Shown: piece by piece, positions 52,825 through 61,814 of the stretch
How positions within the stretch are numbered: position 1 is the stretch's first letter
How the letters are laid out: every line of letters begins with the position of its first letter
Source of the DNA: G963665085 sp963665085
Lineage (GTDB): Bacteria > Bacteroidota > Bacteroidia > Bacteroidales > JAAAOM01
Reading direction: 5' to 3'
DNA: 64,000 nucleotides
Assembly (NCBI GenBank): GCA_963665085.2
Contig: CAXXXS010000002.1
Span: forward strand, 682,001 to 746,000
Made by a program: the position numbers and the translations under genes
Notes under the pieces: model-generated
The model's input: the letters and a program-made list of their open reading frames with translations, nothing else
Told to the model about the DNA's origin: nothing
Database searches by the model: none

Positions 52825-52936
52825 GTCTTACTTTTTTAGTATTACAAATTATTGTAAAAGTTAATAGAATATATGCAGAAAAGAAAAAGTCTTCCACCAA
52901 AAATCAACAAACCAGAAAAAATCTCAGAGATTCAGT

Positions 52937-54202
52937 CTATACTTTAACGTCTGTTTCTTTAGCAGATTTCTTCTGAATAGCCAGTTTAGCATCTCTATAA
53001 TCTGCTTCAACAGAATCAATTAATTGTTCATTAATTTCTGGAACAGCACTTAACACACGTTTCCAACTTGGAATGTATGCCGTTTGCATTGGTTTTTCCA
53101 GGAATTGTTCTCCAGCCTTGTAGACATTCTGTGCGAATAAATCAACTATTTCTTCCTCTCCATGCCTATCAAGTGTAAGTCCGTTAAGAACCGCATCACT
53201 ATGATATTGCTCAACATAATCGAGAGCAACCCTAAAATACGTTGCTTTGATTGAGCGAAATGTCCCAGGAGAAAATACACTGCCGTTTTGAGCTAACTTA
53301 ACAAAAATAGCCTTTGCTATTTCAATACTCATCCTGGAGAGACCAGCTTGTGGGTTTGTCTCAGAAATAGGTTGATGTTTGTGATCATACCTATCTGCAA
53401 TATCAACCTGGCAAATCCTGTTTATTGAATTATTTCTATGAACTTCTGATAAGATTCCAATTTCAAGTCCCCAATCTGAGGGCATTCTAATTGTTTTTGG
53501 CACATCGGCACGCATTGAAAATTCACCTGCAAGAGGATAACGGAAACTATCAAGGTAATCAAGGAAAGAATCTCCACCAAAAAATTTTTTTAATGTTCGC
53601 AGTAATGGAGTAACTAAAAGTCGTGAAACCCTTCCATTTAATTTAAAATCATCGGCCCTGTAATAATATCCTTTACAAAACTTATAATTGAAGTTTGGAT
53701 CTACCACCGGGTATAATAATCTGGCCAGAAGATTTCTGCTGTATGTTAATATATCTGCATCGTGCAGGGCAACAGCTTCTGATTTTCCAGATGCAATAAA
53801 ATAACCAAAACAAAACCAGGCATTTCTTCCTTTGCCCAATTCTTTTGGGGCGATTTTTTTCTCTACAAGGACTTTATCTATTGCACGAAGTCTTGGCCCA
53901 TCATTCCAAAGTATTCGATGATGTTGAGGTAAACGGCTAAAATATTCAACAGCGCGGTGAAACTCTTCTTCATTTGCACGATCAAGGCCAATAATAATCT
54001 CTCTTAAATAAGGTACTTTCTCTAATTCATCAAGGATTTTAGGTAATGCTGGGCCGTCAAGTTCTGAATACAAACAAGGAATTATCAGAGACATTGGTCT
54101 AAGCTCTGATAATTCGACCATTTTTTTCTCAATATCTTCTACAGATCTCTTTCTGAAGTTATGTAGAGTTGTTACTAATCCATTTTGATGAAAATCACCC
54201 AT
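52937..54202 (-). CDS. GT81-type glucosyl-3-phosphoglycerate synthase
   Basis: A 421-residue GT-A glycosyltransferase. It has LIIPCLYSELDGPALPKILDEL at the start of the Rossmann-like part, the metal-binding DAD (148-150, AVALHDADILTY), KGYYYRADDFKLNGRVSRLLVTPLLR, FRYPLAGEFSMRADV and PSDWGLEIGILSEV, in the order seen in GpgS/MpgS-like GT81 proteins. GpgS joins glucose from a sugar nucleotide to 3-phosphoglycerate to give glucosyl-3-phosphoglycerate. A mannosyl variant exists in the same family, so donor choice is not certain. It sits 42 bases after the neighbouring GT4 gene and 112 bases before the phosphorylase gene. Confidence 0.82.
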   Translation of the reverse strand: MGDFHQNGLVTTLHNFRKRSVEDIEKKMVELSELRPMSLIIPCLYSELDGPALPKILDELEKVPYLREIIIGLDRANEEEFHRAVEYFSRLPQHHRILWNDGPRLRAIDKVLVEKKIAPKELGKGRNAWFCFGYFIASGKSEAVALHDADILTYSRNLLARLLYPVVDPNFNYKFCKGYYYRADDFKLNGRVSRLLVTPLLRTLKKFFGGDSFLDYLDSFRYPLAGEFSMRADVPKTIRMPSDWGLEIGILSEVHRNNSINRICQVDIADRYDHKHQPISETNPQAGLSRMSIEIAKAIFVKLAQNGSVFSPGTFRSIKATYFRVALDYVEQYHSDAVLNGLTLDRHGEEEIVDLFAQNVYKAGEQFLEKPMQTAYIPSWKRVLSAVPEINEQLIDSVEADYRDAKLAIQKKSAKETDVKV

Positions 54203-54244
54203 TCGCTATTATTTTGACGTGTGCTAGTAAAAATAACATTTTTT

Positions 54245-55702
54245 TTAAACTTTGCTCAGTATACGCGTGAACATTTTCAAAATGAGGGGCTTTAATTTAT
54301 CTGCTATTATCTTATGATCCAGCTTTTCTCTTAAGACCTGAAGGTTATGTTTTATTATATCGTTCCTATATTCTAAATCTGTAAGAATCTTATAACCTTC
54401 TTCAACTAACTCTTCTGTTAATATACAATCGTCAACATAAGGTAGTTTAAAACCCAATTCTTCAATATCTTCTTTATAAATTTTATATCGATTTATAACC
54501 ACAGGTAAACCAAAAGAAATCATCTCAAGCAGGTTATTTCCATAACCTTCTACTTCACTAAAATATGTTCCTAATCCGCCATGAGCCGCTATTATTGAAG
54601 GTATTTCTGCAAACTTATAATATTTCTTATCCACAATAATATCGCGGTGAGAAAGGATATTGCTTTCGCCAAAAATAATTATGACATTAGAATCCGGACG
54701 AGCAGCTTTTTCCATGGTATAATACTCCTTTAAATATTCTTTATAACTAAATTGCTCATCTCCGGAATGTCCACTTACTAATATTGCAATGCATTTCTTT
54801 TTATTTCCCTTTTTAAATCGTTCTTCAAGGGCAAAAGCAAAGTCGATAGCTAATTCTATTTTTTTCCTGGGGACTACCCGAGTATGCTGAAGTAATATTA
54901 CTGTATCTTTTAATCCAAAGCCCCTCTCCTGAACTTCATCTTCCAGTCCAATATCCTTAAAAAAAGAATCGTTATAGTTATCCTGAGGAGGATATATTAA
55001 TCTTTCATCATTCCAAGGGAGATTATCCCACTCCCATGGGATATCACTTGTATTTGGAACAACAATAGCCCTTTCATTAAAAAACTCGTCCTTAATCTTA
55101 GAGTCATATTGTTCAAATAATCTTTTTGCCAGCGATGGTTGATCATTATTAATAAAAGCTACGCCATCAATATAAGTTCCAGGCAAATATTTCAAATACT
55201 TTTGAATTACCGGATTTGGATTTTCAAACTGTTTCCTTTCAAAATATGAATCGTGCCACCATACCATTACTTTTGGCCATATTATCCCTTTCGCGCGTAG
55301 TTCTTCTATATAATATCCTAAACCAACGGCTGTTATAAAATTATATGGGTGCGACGTGTTATGTGCAATTAACAAATCAATATTGTTTCTTTCTATAAAC
55401 TCTGCGATAATCTTTTTTGCATGAAGCCCATATTCATGAATCATTTCATCAAGATCGTCCAATGGTTCTTCGCAAAAATTTGATAATATCGTCTTGTGGA
55501 TCTCACTCTTGTGCCAAAAAATTTCATTTGTTTCTGCATTAAACCTCGGTGAAGTATGGGCTGCAAGAAAATAAATATTTCCGAGATTAATCCCCATGTC
55601 TTTTACCATGGCGTTTACAGTCTGATCAATAACGATGGAAACTCCATCATTTTTTCCAATTAAAGAATGTAGTATTCCTACATTTAAATGTGAAATATTC
55701 AT
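54245..55702 (-). CDS. GT4-type glycosyltransferase of the glycosylglycerate cluster
   Basis: A 485-residue GT-B enzyme. The N-terminal domain starts VGILHSLIGKNDGVSIVIDQTV (GT4-like glycine-rich acceptor loop with G-x-S in place of G-G). The C-terminal domain holds LLQHTRVVPRKKIELAIDFA and the donor-binding E-x7-E motif EVEGYGNNLLEMISFGLPVV. It may transfer a sugar to the glucosylglycerate made by its GT81 neighbour. In Petrotoga a mannosyltransferase does so to give mannosylglucosylglycerate. No signal peptide or membrane helix is visible. The acceptor is inferred from context alone. Confidence 0.78.
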   Translation of the reverse strand: MNISHLNVGILHSLIGKNDGVSIVIDQTVNAMVKDMGINLGNIYFLAAHTSPRFNAETNEIFWHKSEIHKTILSNFCEEPLDDLDEMIHEYGLHAKKIIAEFIERNNIDLLIAHNTSHPYNFITAVGLGYYIEELRAKGIIWPKVMVWWHDSYFERKQFENPNPVIQKYLKYLPGTYIDGVAFINNDQPSLAKRLFEQYDSKIKDEFFNERAIVVPNTSDIPWEWDNLPWNDERLIYPPQDNYNDSFFKDIGLEDEVQERGFGLKDTVILLQHTRVVPRKKIELAIDFAFALEERFKKGNKKKCIAILVSGHSGDEQFSYKEYLKEYYTMEKAARPDSNVIIIFGESNILSHRDIIVDKKYYKFAEIPSIIAAHGGLGTYFSEVEGYGNNLLEMISFGLPVVINRYKIYKEDIEELGFKLPYVDDCILTEELVEEGYKILTDLEYRNDIIKHNLQVLREKLDHKIIADKLKPLILKMFTRILSKV

Positions 55703-55781
55703 TTATATCTTTTTTAAAGCTTTTTAATGAATGCCTAACTCTATGTAAAATACAATATTTTTTATTCTCTTACAAACGAGT

Positions 55782-56696
55782 TTACACTTCTACTATTTCT
55801 AACAACTGACTTAATTCTGTAATTATATAATTGGGTTTAAGTCCTTTTGTTTTTTCATTATCTTCTCTCATCCGCAACGATCTTTTATCTCCGGCAAATA
55901 AAGCAGTTTTGAACCCTACTTTATTGCTTGTATATATATCTTTTAACATATCGTTGCCAACAAATAAAACTTCGTTAGGTTCAAGTTTGTATTTCTTTTT
56001 TAAGACCGGGGTCAATTCATCAAACAATTTAATGTCTGGTTTCCCAATTCCTAGTTTATAAGAAAAAACCGTTAACTCCTTATCAAAGAAGACAATTTTT
56101 TCATCTAATCCCAATCGTTGATTTAAATAGTAATTCATAACAATTGGAGTATAGAATTGTGCATTTGAGACAATCCCGATTGGAATTTTGGTTTCTTCAA
56201 GTTTTTTGATAACCTCTAACATTCCAGGCATTGGATAGGTCTTATTACTAAGAAGCTCAAACATACATGTCATTCTCATGATATTTGCCTCTCCATTGAA
56301 TTGAATAAGGTTCTTTCTCCTTGCATGTAACAAGACAATTTCCCAGATACTAAGAATATCAATCTCTGGATAAGGCACTTCATTCTTTTTGGCCTCCTGA
56401 TGGCATATATTTATCGTGTATTCAAAATCGTATAATATATGTTTCAGTGCCTTTTCGCTCTTATCAACTATTTCAATATTACTTGATGATAAAGCAACTT
56501 CAAGATTTTTAGTTGACATTTCAGCTTGATCAATATCACCCGAGGATGAAATTAATAAAGTACCGTAGATGTCAAAAATAACGGCTTTAATAGAACTATC
56601 TTTTCTATAATCCGGATTAACACCTGTTGGAACTGGTTTAAGTGGGGCTGCATTAGTTAATAAGTTCTTGATATACTCCATAAATACGTTCTCCAA
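55782..56696 (-). CDS. HAD-family phosphatase, candidate glycosyl-phosphoglycerate phosphatase
   Basis: A 304-residue haloacid-dehalogenase-superfamily protein. Motif I is IKAVIFDIYGTLLIS (D-x-Y-G-T-L form, nucleophile Asp near residue 42), motif II the Ser in IGIVSNAQF, and motif IV FVGNDMLKDIYTSNKVGFKTALFAG. The helical cap between about 60 and 170 is of the C1 type. The Y in D-x-Y-G is common among HAD phosphatases and dehalogenases. In this cluster the missing step is removal of phosphate from glucosyl-3-phosphoglycerate, which fits. It overlaps the upstream GT4 gene by 44 bases (29 if Met6 is the start), so they are coupled. Confidence 0.78.
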   Translation of the reverse strand: MENVFMEYIKNLLTNAAPLKPVPTGVNPDYRKDSSIKAVIFDIYGTLLISSSGDIDQAEMSTKNLEVALSSSNIEIVDKSEKALKHILYDFEYTINICHQEAKKNEVPYPEIDILSIWEIVLLHARRKNLIQFNGEANIMRMTCMFELLSNKTYPMPGMLEVIKKLEETKIPIGIVSNAQFYTPIVMNYYLNQRLGLDEKIVFFDKELTVFSYKLGIGKPDIKLFDELTPVLKKKYKLEPNEVLFVGNDMLKDIYTSNKVGFKTALFAGDKRSLRMREDNEKTKGLKPNYIITELSQLLEIVEV

Positions 56697-57951
56697 ATTT
56701 TGCCAACGAATAGGTTTCTGAAATTATCTTTTTGTTATGTTCAATAATGTCATTGGGAATTTCAGCAAGCATGTTTTTGATAATAGGATTCATTTCTAAT
56801 AACTCTTTGCAATACTGCTCAGAATCCTCTGCTTCTTTTATTATTTCTTGCTGCAAATCTATATTAAAATCTTTAAAATCCTTAATTTCCCCGGCTATGT
56901 TTACGTTGAGTTCCTTGTAAAGATTCGGGAATTTTATATTACTTTCTTTTAACTCTTCAATTATAAATGTTATTTCACGGCCAATAACAGGTGTCCCCAT
57001 CAACCATGGCTCCATATATACCATACCAAAACCTTCTTTATAACTGGTAGTGATGCAATAATCTGATCCGAGAATAATATCCTCAAAACTTAAATTTTCA
57101 CCTGCCTCAAAATATATTTTTATTCCTGTTTTATCGCAAAAAGATTTCCATGCCTCATACTTCTCAACTTCAACTGGATTTTGCGGAGGCAGTGTTACCA
57201 AAAAATTTGCATTATCTCTAAATAAAACAGCTAAAAGAATTAACTCTCCTATATTTTTTCTCTGGATTACCCGAACAGGATATGTTACTATTTTTTTATT
57301 TGGACCTAACCCTAATGTGTTTACAATTTTTATTCTGGATGTGTTACTAGTACTTGTATCTACAGGTTTAAGACTGACTGGGTTCGGTACTAAAAACTTA
57401 CTTTTACAATCAAGATTATTATTATCTAAACGATTAAGATCGAATAAATTAATTGTGCAAATTTTATAATTTTTTAAATTCGGATATAAAACATCTAATA
57501 CATCATATCCAAAAGCATCATGTAAAATAGTGTTATATAAATCCCAATTTTCAGGCCTGTCTTCTGCAAAATCATGTGCATGATTTACAACTTTAAATCC
57601 CTTCTTTGCCAGATTGTATGTTGCGAGAGTAACTAAAGGGTTTTTTCCCAGGTTCAAGTTATGTAAATGCAGAATATCTTGTTTTGAAAATAACTCAACA
57701 AAAAAACTATATATCTGATTATACTCTGACTCTAAATGTTCTTTTGACAGATCCTCTTTTGATAGATAATTTAGTTTCTTGTTTACTATCAATTCCACAT
57801 CATCATCAAAAAGATTTTCGTTAGATGCAGCCCCACATATAACAGTTATGGGAACATCAGGCATTATTATTTTTAAACTTTTAACCTGTGATTGGATTAT
57901 TCTTGTGACACCACCTGGATTTAAATGATAATGAAATATAAAAATGCGCAT
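56653..57951 (-). CDS. GT4-type glycosyltransferase, first gene of the cluster
   Basis: A 432-residue GT-B enzyme. It starts MRIFIFHYHLNPGGVTRIIQSQV with the GT4 glycine pair, has ILHLHNLNLGKNPLV and HAHDFAEDRPENWDLY in the acceptor domain, and TYPVRVIQRKNIGELI plus the donor site CITTSYKEGFGMVYMEPWLMGTPVIG in the second domain. It is similar in design to, but clearly different in sequence from, the GT4 gene two positions downstream, so the pair probably adds two different sugars or works on different acceptors. No membrane segment. It overlaps the HAD gene. Confidence 0.78.
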   Translation of the reverse strand: MRIFIFHYHLNPGGVTRIIQSQVKSLKIIMPDVPITVICGAASNENLFDDDVELIVNKKLNYLSKEDLSKEHLESEYNQIYSFFVELFSKQDILHLHNLNLGKNPLVTLATYNLAKKGFKVVNHAHDFAEDRPENWDLYNTILHDAFGYDVLDVLYPNLKNYKICTINLFDLNRLDNNNLDCKSKFLVPNPVSLKPVDTSTSNTSRIKIVNTLGLGPNKKIVTYPVRVIQRKNIGELILLAVLFRDNANFLVTLPPQNPVEVEKYEAWKSFCDKTGIKIYFEAGENLSFEDIILGSDYCITTSYKEGFGMVYMEPWLMGTPVIGREITFIIEELKESNIKFPNLYKELNVNIAGEIKDFKDFNIDLQQEIIKEAEDSEQYCKELLEMNPIIKNMLAEIPNDIIEHNKKIISETYSLAKFGERIYGVYQELIN

Positions 57952-58093
57952 ACAATGTTAATTTCAGGGTACAAATTACGTATTTTTTTAAACCCTTTTT
58001 AGCATTTTTTTATATTTAGAGTGATTCAATACTTACATTAATGTAAACTGTTTTTTAACGTCTGATTTTGATAGACTAAAAATTTCAAAATAG

Positions 58094-60151
58094 TTATTTC
58101 TCAATCAATACTCTTGAATCCACAACAGTTATCTCTTTTTCTGTTGCAATTACCGGATTAAAATCTATTTCTTTTATCTCGGTTGAGAATCGTAATAATG
58201 AAGAGAGTCGTACAATAATATCGGCAAACAATGCTTCGTTTATTCCCTTTTTCCCTCGTGTACCCTTTATTATTTTATAGCCTTTAAGCGAACGAATCAT
58301 CGAATATGCTTCATCATAGGTTAATGGAGCAAGTCCTGAAGAAACATCCTGTAAAACTTCAACAAAGATTCCTCCCAATCCGCATAAAATTATATGTCCA
58401 AACTTGGGTTCATACTTTGCACCAATGAACAATTCTGTTCCCTGTAACATGGGTTGAACCATAACAGCAGTAGCACCTTTTATTTTTTTCAAACGCAGGT
58501 ATTCGGCTATCAGATGCTTCTCTGTTCTAATATTAATGACTACTCCATCTAAATCAGATTTATGAACCGGCCCAACTACTTTTAGAACTAATGGATACCC
58601 AAATTCTTGTGCTACTTCAAGAAGTCTTTTTCTACTTCTGACAACAGATTCTTTTACACAGGGAATACTTGCTGCAGATAATAATTCCTGGATTATCTCG
58701 GGTCTTTGATATCCAGTCTTTGTTTTCTCAATAATCTTCCGGGTTGCCGGAACATCAACCCCTTCAAGATTTATTTTTTCATCTGCTGGCTGTGTGGTAT
58801 TGTATACTTTTGTAAGTGCATTTCCTAACTGTACTTCGTCGGGAAAATTGCTATGCCCTTTTGAAAGGAAAAATTCAACTTCTTCTTTAGCCGTTATTAA
58901 AGATGGTAAAACAGGAAAAATTGGTTTATCACATGTTTTAATTTTTTCGTGCAGCACTTCATACGCATCAAAAACCCGGGACAAACCAGAACTCCCAAAA
59001 ATAACCATCATTGCATCGATATTGGTAAATTTCTTATCACAGTAATCAATTACCATTTCTAACTGCTCGGATGTTCCTGTAGCAAGCAGATCAATTGGAT
59101 TTGAAACAGCCGCTCCAGGAAATAACTTCATTTTTAATTCATTTGCATCATTTCCATCAATCTTAGGTATTTCCATTCCTCCTTGAGACAGAGCATCGGT
59201 AAGCATAACTGCCGGACCCCCGGCATGGGTAATTATTGCAATATTTTTCCCTTTTAATTCTTTGTGCATCAAAACTGCTGCAACAGTTGTTAACTCTTCT
59301 CTTCCGAAACAACGAATTATTCCTGCTTTTCTAAATAATGCTTCCACAGCTGAATCTGATGAAGCTAAAGCCCCTGTATGCGAAGAAGCAGCGCGTGCCC
59401 CAACATCGGAAGCCCCTGCTTTTATTGCTGCTATCCTGCATCCTTTCCTTATTAATGAAGAAGCATGTTTCAAAAGTTTGTCCGGATCTTTGATACTCTC
59501 AACATATAATAGTTTTATTTTTGAACTTCTGCCTGGTTCAAAATTTTCATCCATGTATTGAAGAACATCTTCTATCCCAATCTGCGCACTGTTTCCAACA
59601 GAAAAAACACTATGAAAACTCAATCCTTTAGGAATACCTGACTCCATTATAAAAACAGCAGTTGCTCCCGATCCTGATATCAAATCACACCCTTCTGGCT
59701 CTAATTTTGGAACAGGTACAGTAAAAACTCCGTTGTACTGTTGCGTTAACAATCCAATACAATTAGGGCCAATCAAAGATGCATCATATTTATTGACAAG
59801 CTCAACAAGTTTATCCTCCAGCTTTTTCCCTTCAACAGATTCTTCACTGAAACCAGCAGATATTATAACAAATCCTTTGGTGTTTTTTGTTGAAGCCAGT
59901 TCTTTTACAATATCATAACAAAACTTTGCTGGTATGGCTAAAAAGGCCAAATCAATATTTGGCAACTCTTTAATTGACTGAAAACTAGTTTTCCCCTGTA
60001 TCAAATTTTCTTTTGGATTAACGGCTAATAGCTCGCCTTTGTAGTTACCATCAAGTAAATTTTTAAAAAGTTTACCTCCCGGCTTCTTCACATCATTTGA
60101 AGCTCCTATAACAACAATACTTTGAGGATAAATAAGCTCTTTTGTAATCAT
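58094..60151 (-). CDS. Acetyl-CoA synthetase (ADP-forming), fused alpha-beta
   Basis: A 685-residue NDP-forming acyl-CoA synthetase. The alpha part (about 1-450) contains a CoA-binding domain (SIVVIGASNDVKKPGGKLFKNLL) and the phospho-His in ARAASSHTGALASSDSAVEALFRKAG. The beta part (about 480-685) is an ATP-grasp (KTGYQRPEIIQELLSAASIPCVKES..., GLAPLTYDEAYSMIRSL). It makes ATP from acetyl-CoA, or from another acyl-CoA, plus ADP and phosphate. It lies 142 bases upstream of the glycosyltransferase cluster on the same strand, with no evident terminator between, so co-transcription is possible but not obligatory. Confidence 0.93.
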   Translation of the reverse strand: MITKELIYPQSIVVIGASNDVKKPGGKLFKNLLDGNYKGELLAVNPKENLIQGKTSFQSIKELPNIDLAFLAIPAKFCYDIVKELASTKNTKGFVIISAGFSEESVEGKKLEDKLVELVNKYDASLIGPNCIGLLTQQYNGVFTVPVPKLEPEGCDLISGSGATAVFIMESGIPKGLSFHSVFSVGNSAQIGIEDVLQYMDENFEPGRSSKIKLLYVESIKDPDKLLKHASSLIRKGCRIAAIKAGASDVGARAASSHTGALASSDSAVEALFRKAGIIRCFGREELTTVAAVLMHKELKGKNIAIITHAGGPAVMLTDALSQGGMEIPKIDGNDANELKMKLFPGAAVSNPIDLLATGTSEQLEMVIDYCDKKFTNIDAMMVIFGSSGLSRVFDAYEVLHEKIKTCDKPIFPVLPSLITAKEEVEFFLSKGHSNFPDEVQLGNALTKVYNTTQPADEKINLEGVDVPATRKIIEKTKTGYQRPEIIQELLSAASIPCVKESVVRSRKRLLEVAQEFGYPLVLKVVGPVHKSDLDGVVINIRTEKHLIAEYLRLKKIKGATAVMVQPMLQGTELFIGAKYEPKFGHIILCGLGGIFVEVLQDVSSGLAPLTYDEAYSMIRSLKGYKIIKGTRGKKGINEALFADIIVRLSSLLRFSTEIKEIDFNPVIATEKEITVVDSRVLIEK

Positions 60152-60283
60152 ATGCCAAAGTTTATTTATTCAACATCGAACTTATAATATTTTTAATTAA
60201 ATGTACCTGATATTTAACACCTAACAGAATTTTTATATAATTCCGGATTATTGTTATCAATTAACCTAATAAAAATAGGAACC

Positions 60284-60554
60284 ATGAAGAAAATCGCTAT
60301 TCCTTGCTGATAAGATTACAAAACCATTTATGATACTTCAAGGATCTCTAGATCCCAGAATATTACAAGTTGAATCTGATAAAATGGTTGAAGCCGCCCG
60401 TAACAACGGTGTTTATGTTGAATATGTTTTGTTTGATGACGAAGGCCATGGATTCGTGAAAAAAGAAAATCAAATTGAAGGCTATGGAAAGGTACTAATT
60501 TTTCTTAACGAATACTTAAAGGAAGAAACAGTGCAGCCTGAAAAAACAGAGTAA
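60284..60554 (+). pseudogene. Remnant of an S9 prolyl-oligopeptidase gene after internal deletion
   Basis: An ATG at 60284 opens a signal-peptide-like start (MKKIAI) that runs into a stop after eight codons. In another frame, from about 60288, the reading becomes FLADKITKPFMILQGSLDPRILQVESDKMVEAARNNG and ends in EGHGFVKKENQIEGYGKVLIFLNEYL. This is the C-terminal end of an S9 peptidase with its catalytic Asp (SLDPR) and His (DEGHGF). The Ser domain and the propeller are absent. The simplest reading is one deletion that joined the first codons of the gene to its last about 85, shifting frame. No functional product is expected. A terminator follows. Confidence 0.75.
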
Positions 60555-60579
60555 ATGTAGATTTATAAAAAATATTTAG

Positions 60580-60622
60580 AAAGAGGCTTCTTTGTTTTAA
60601 AGCAAGACAAGCCTCTTTTTTT
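60580..60622 (+). terminator. Terminator left from the S9 peptidase gene
   Basis: AAAGAGGCTT (60580-60589) pairs with AAGCCTCTTT (60609-60618) around a 19-base loop, followed by Ts. It lies shortly after the remnant stop, consistent with a once-complete transcription unit. Confidence 0.75.
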
Positions 60623-60668
60623 ATTCTAAAAAAATGAAATCTGTCCGCGACAACATCCGAAAGTCATT

Positions 60669-61511
60669 TTAAAAATGACTTCTAAATGCTCTTTCAATAA
60701 GAGGATTAGATAAGAATAACGGCAATCCAAGCTTTTCTAAAACCTGTTTACAATCTTCTAGTATTGTTGAATTCTTTTGATGATAGAACTTCTTAACAGC
60801 TGAATCAATTTCCTGCAAGTACTCTTCTCCGTCAGCTATCAGGTTTTCAATTTCTACCTTATTCAATAAAGGTGGCGCCCAGGAAGAAAGCAATACCTGA
60901 TATTCGTTACTATTCTTAATCTTTGCTAAAGATTCTTTTAGTTCTTTGAAATTATCATAATTTGGAATATCATTTTTTAATGGTATTGAGTCTGCAGTAA
61001 AAAGAATCCTGTCTTCAATAAATAAAACGTTTAACATACCTTTTGAATGTCCAGGAGATTTAATCAGCCTTATGGTTAAATTAGATTTTAAATTAATTTC
61101 GAATATATCATCGCTTATTATTTTATCTACTTTTACAGATGTATCAACAAGCTCAAAGAATCCAGGCACAGGACGTTCCTTATTTTGTTGTTTAATGTCT
61201 TCAATCCATTCTTGTTCCTGGCAATGGGCAAGAATCTTACAGTTTGTTTTTTCCTTAATCTTTGCTGCACTTCCAATATGATCCGGATGTGAATGCGAAA
61301 GAATAATTCTCTCAACATCCGTAATTTCTCTTCCTTGTTTACTTATGTAATCAAAGATTTTATTCTCACTCCCTTTGACGCCTGAATCTATGAGTGTTAT
61401 TTTATCTCCAAAGACTATTATAACATTAACAAATCGGGGGATTTTTTTTGAGGGAGAAATAGCTATTTCAAAATCAATCTTTAGTAAATGTACTGTATCT
61501 GTAATCTTCAT
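60669..61511 (-). CDS. MBL-fold metallo-hydrolase
   Basis: A 280-residue metallo-beta-lactamase-fold enzyme. The metal site is ILSHSHPDHIGSAAKIK (H-x-H-x-D-H), followed by His in SPGHSKGMLNVLF and Asp in ILFTADSIPL. The N-terminus GVKGSENKIFDYISKQG is typical of the fold. A C-terminal extension of about 60 residues is helical. The group includes hydroxyacylglutathione hydrolase-like and lactonase-like enzymes; the substrate cannot be given. It stands alone between the S9 remnant and a hairpin element. Confidence 0.88.
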   Translation of the reverse strand: MKITDTVHLLKIDFEIAISPSKKIPRFVNVIIVFGDKITLIDSGVKGSENKIFDYISKQGREITDVERIILSHSHPDHIGSAAKIKEKTNCKILAHCQEQEWIEDIKQQNKERPVPGFFELVDTSVKVDKIISDDIFEINLKSNLTIRLIKSPGHSKGMLNVLFIEDRILFTADSIPLKNDIPNYDNFKELKESLAKIKNSNEYQVLLSSWAPPLLNKVEIENLIADGEEYLQEIDSAVKKFYHQKNSTILEDCKQVLEKLGLPLFLSNPLIERAFRSHF

Positions 61512-61679
61512 TCTTTTTTTTCACAAAGATGAAAACACGACAAAATCTTTTCAATACACAGATGCTAAGAAAAATAGCACAAATCAAACATTAATTTTAA
61601 TAAGTTGAAAAACTTCGATTAGAAAGTAATTTTGAGGTAGAAAAGCATTTATTAAATAAGCCTTTAGCCGGCTGTCACC

Positions 61680-61770
61680 CTCCTTTTTTCCAGATAAAAA
61701 AGGAGACAAAAAATCAAAAAATCGGAGCCTAGCCCACAAGCCACGGCCGTCCTGATATCATCCGATTTTT
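61680..61770. other. Intergenic nested-hairpin element A
   Basis: The 303-base gap 61512-61814 holds this element and otherwise AT-rich spacer. Hairpin 1 is CTCCTTTTTT (61680-61689) with AAAAAAGGAG (61696-61705), then ACAAAAAATC. Hairpin 2 is AAAAATCGGA (61717-61726) with TCCGATTTTT (61761-61770), enclosing a GC-richer 34-base loop with GGCCGT. The same plan recurs at 63321-63444. It is neither a terminator of one gene nor a known riboswitch. Confidence 0.5.
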
Positions 61771-61814
61771 GGCTGACCCACAATGGGACTTGATTGAACT
61801 ATCATACAAATATT

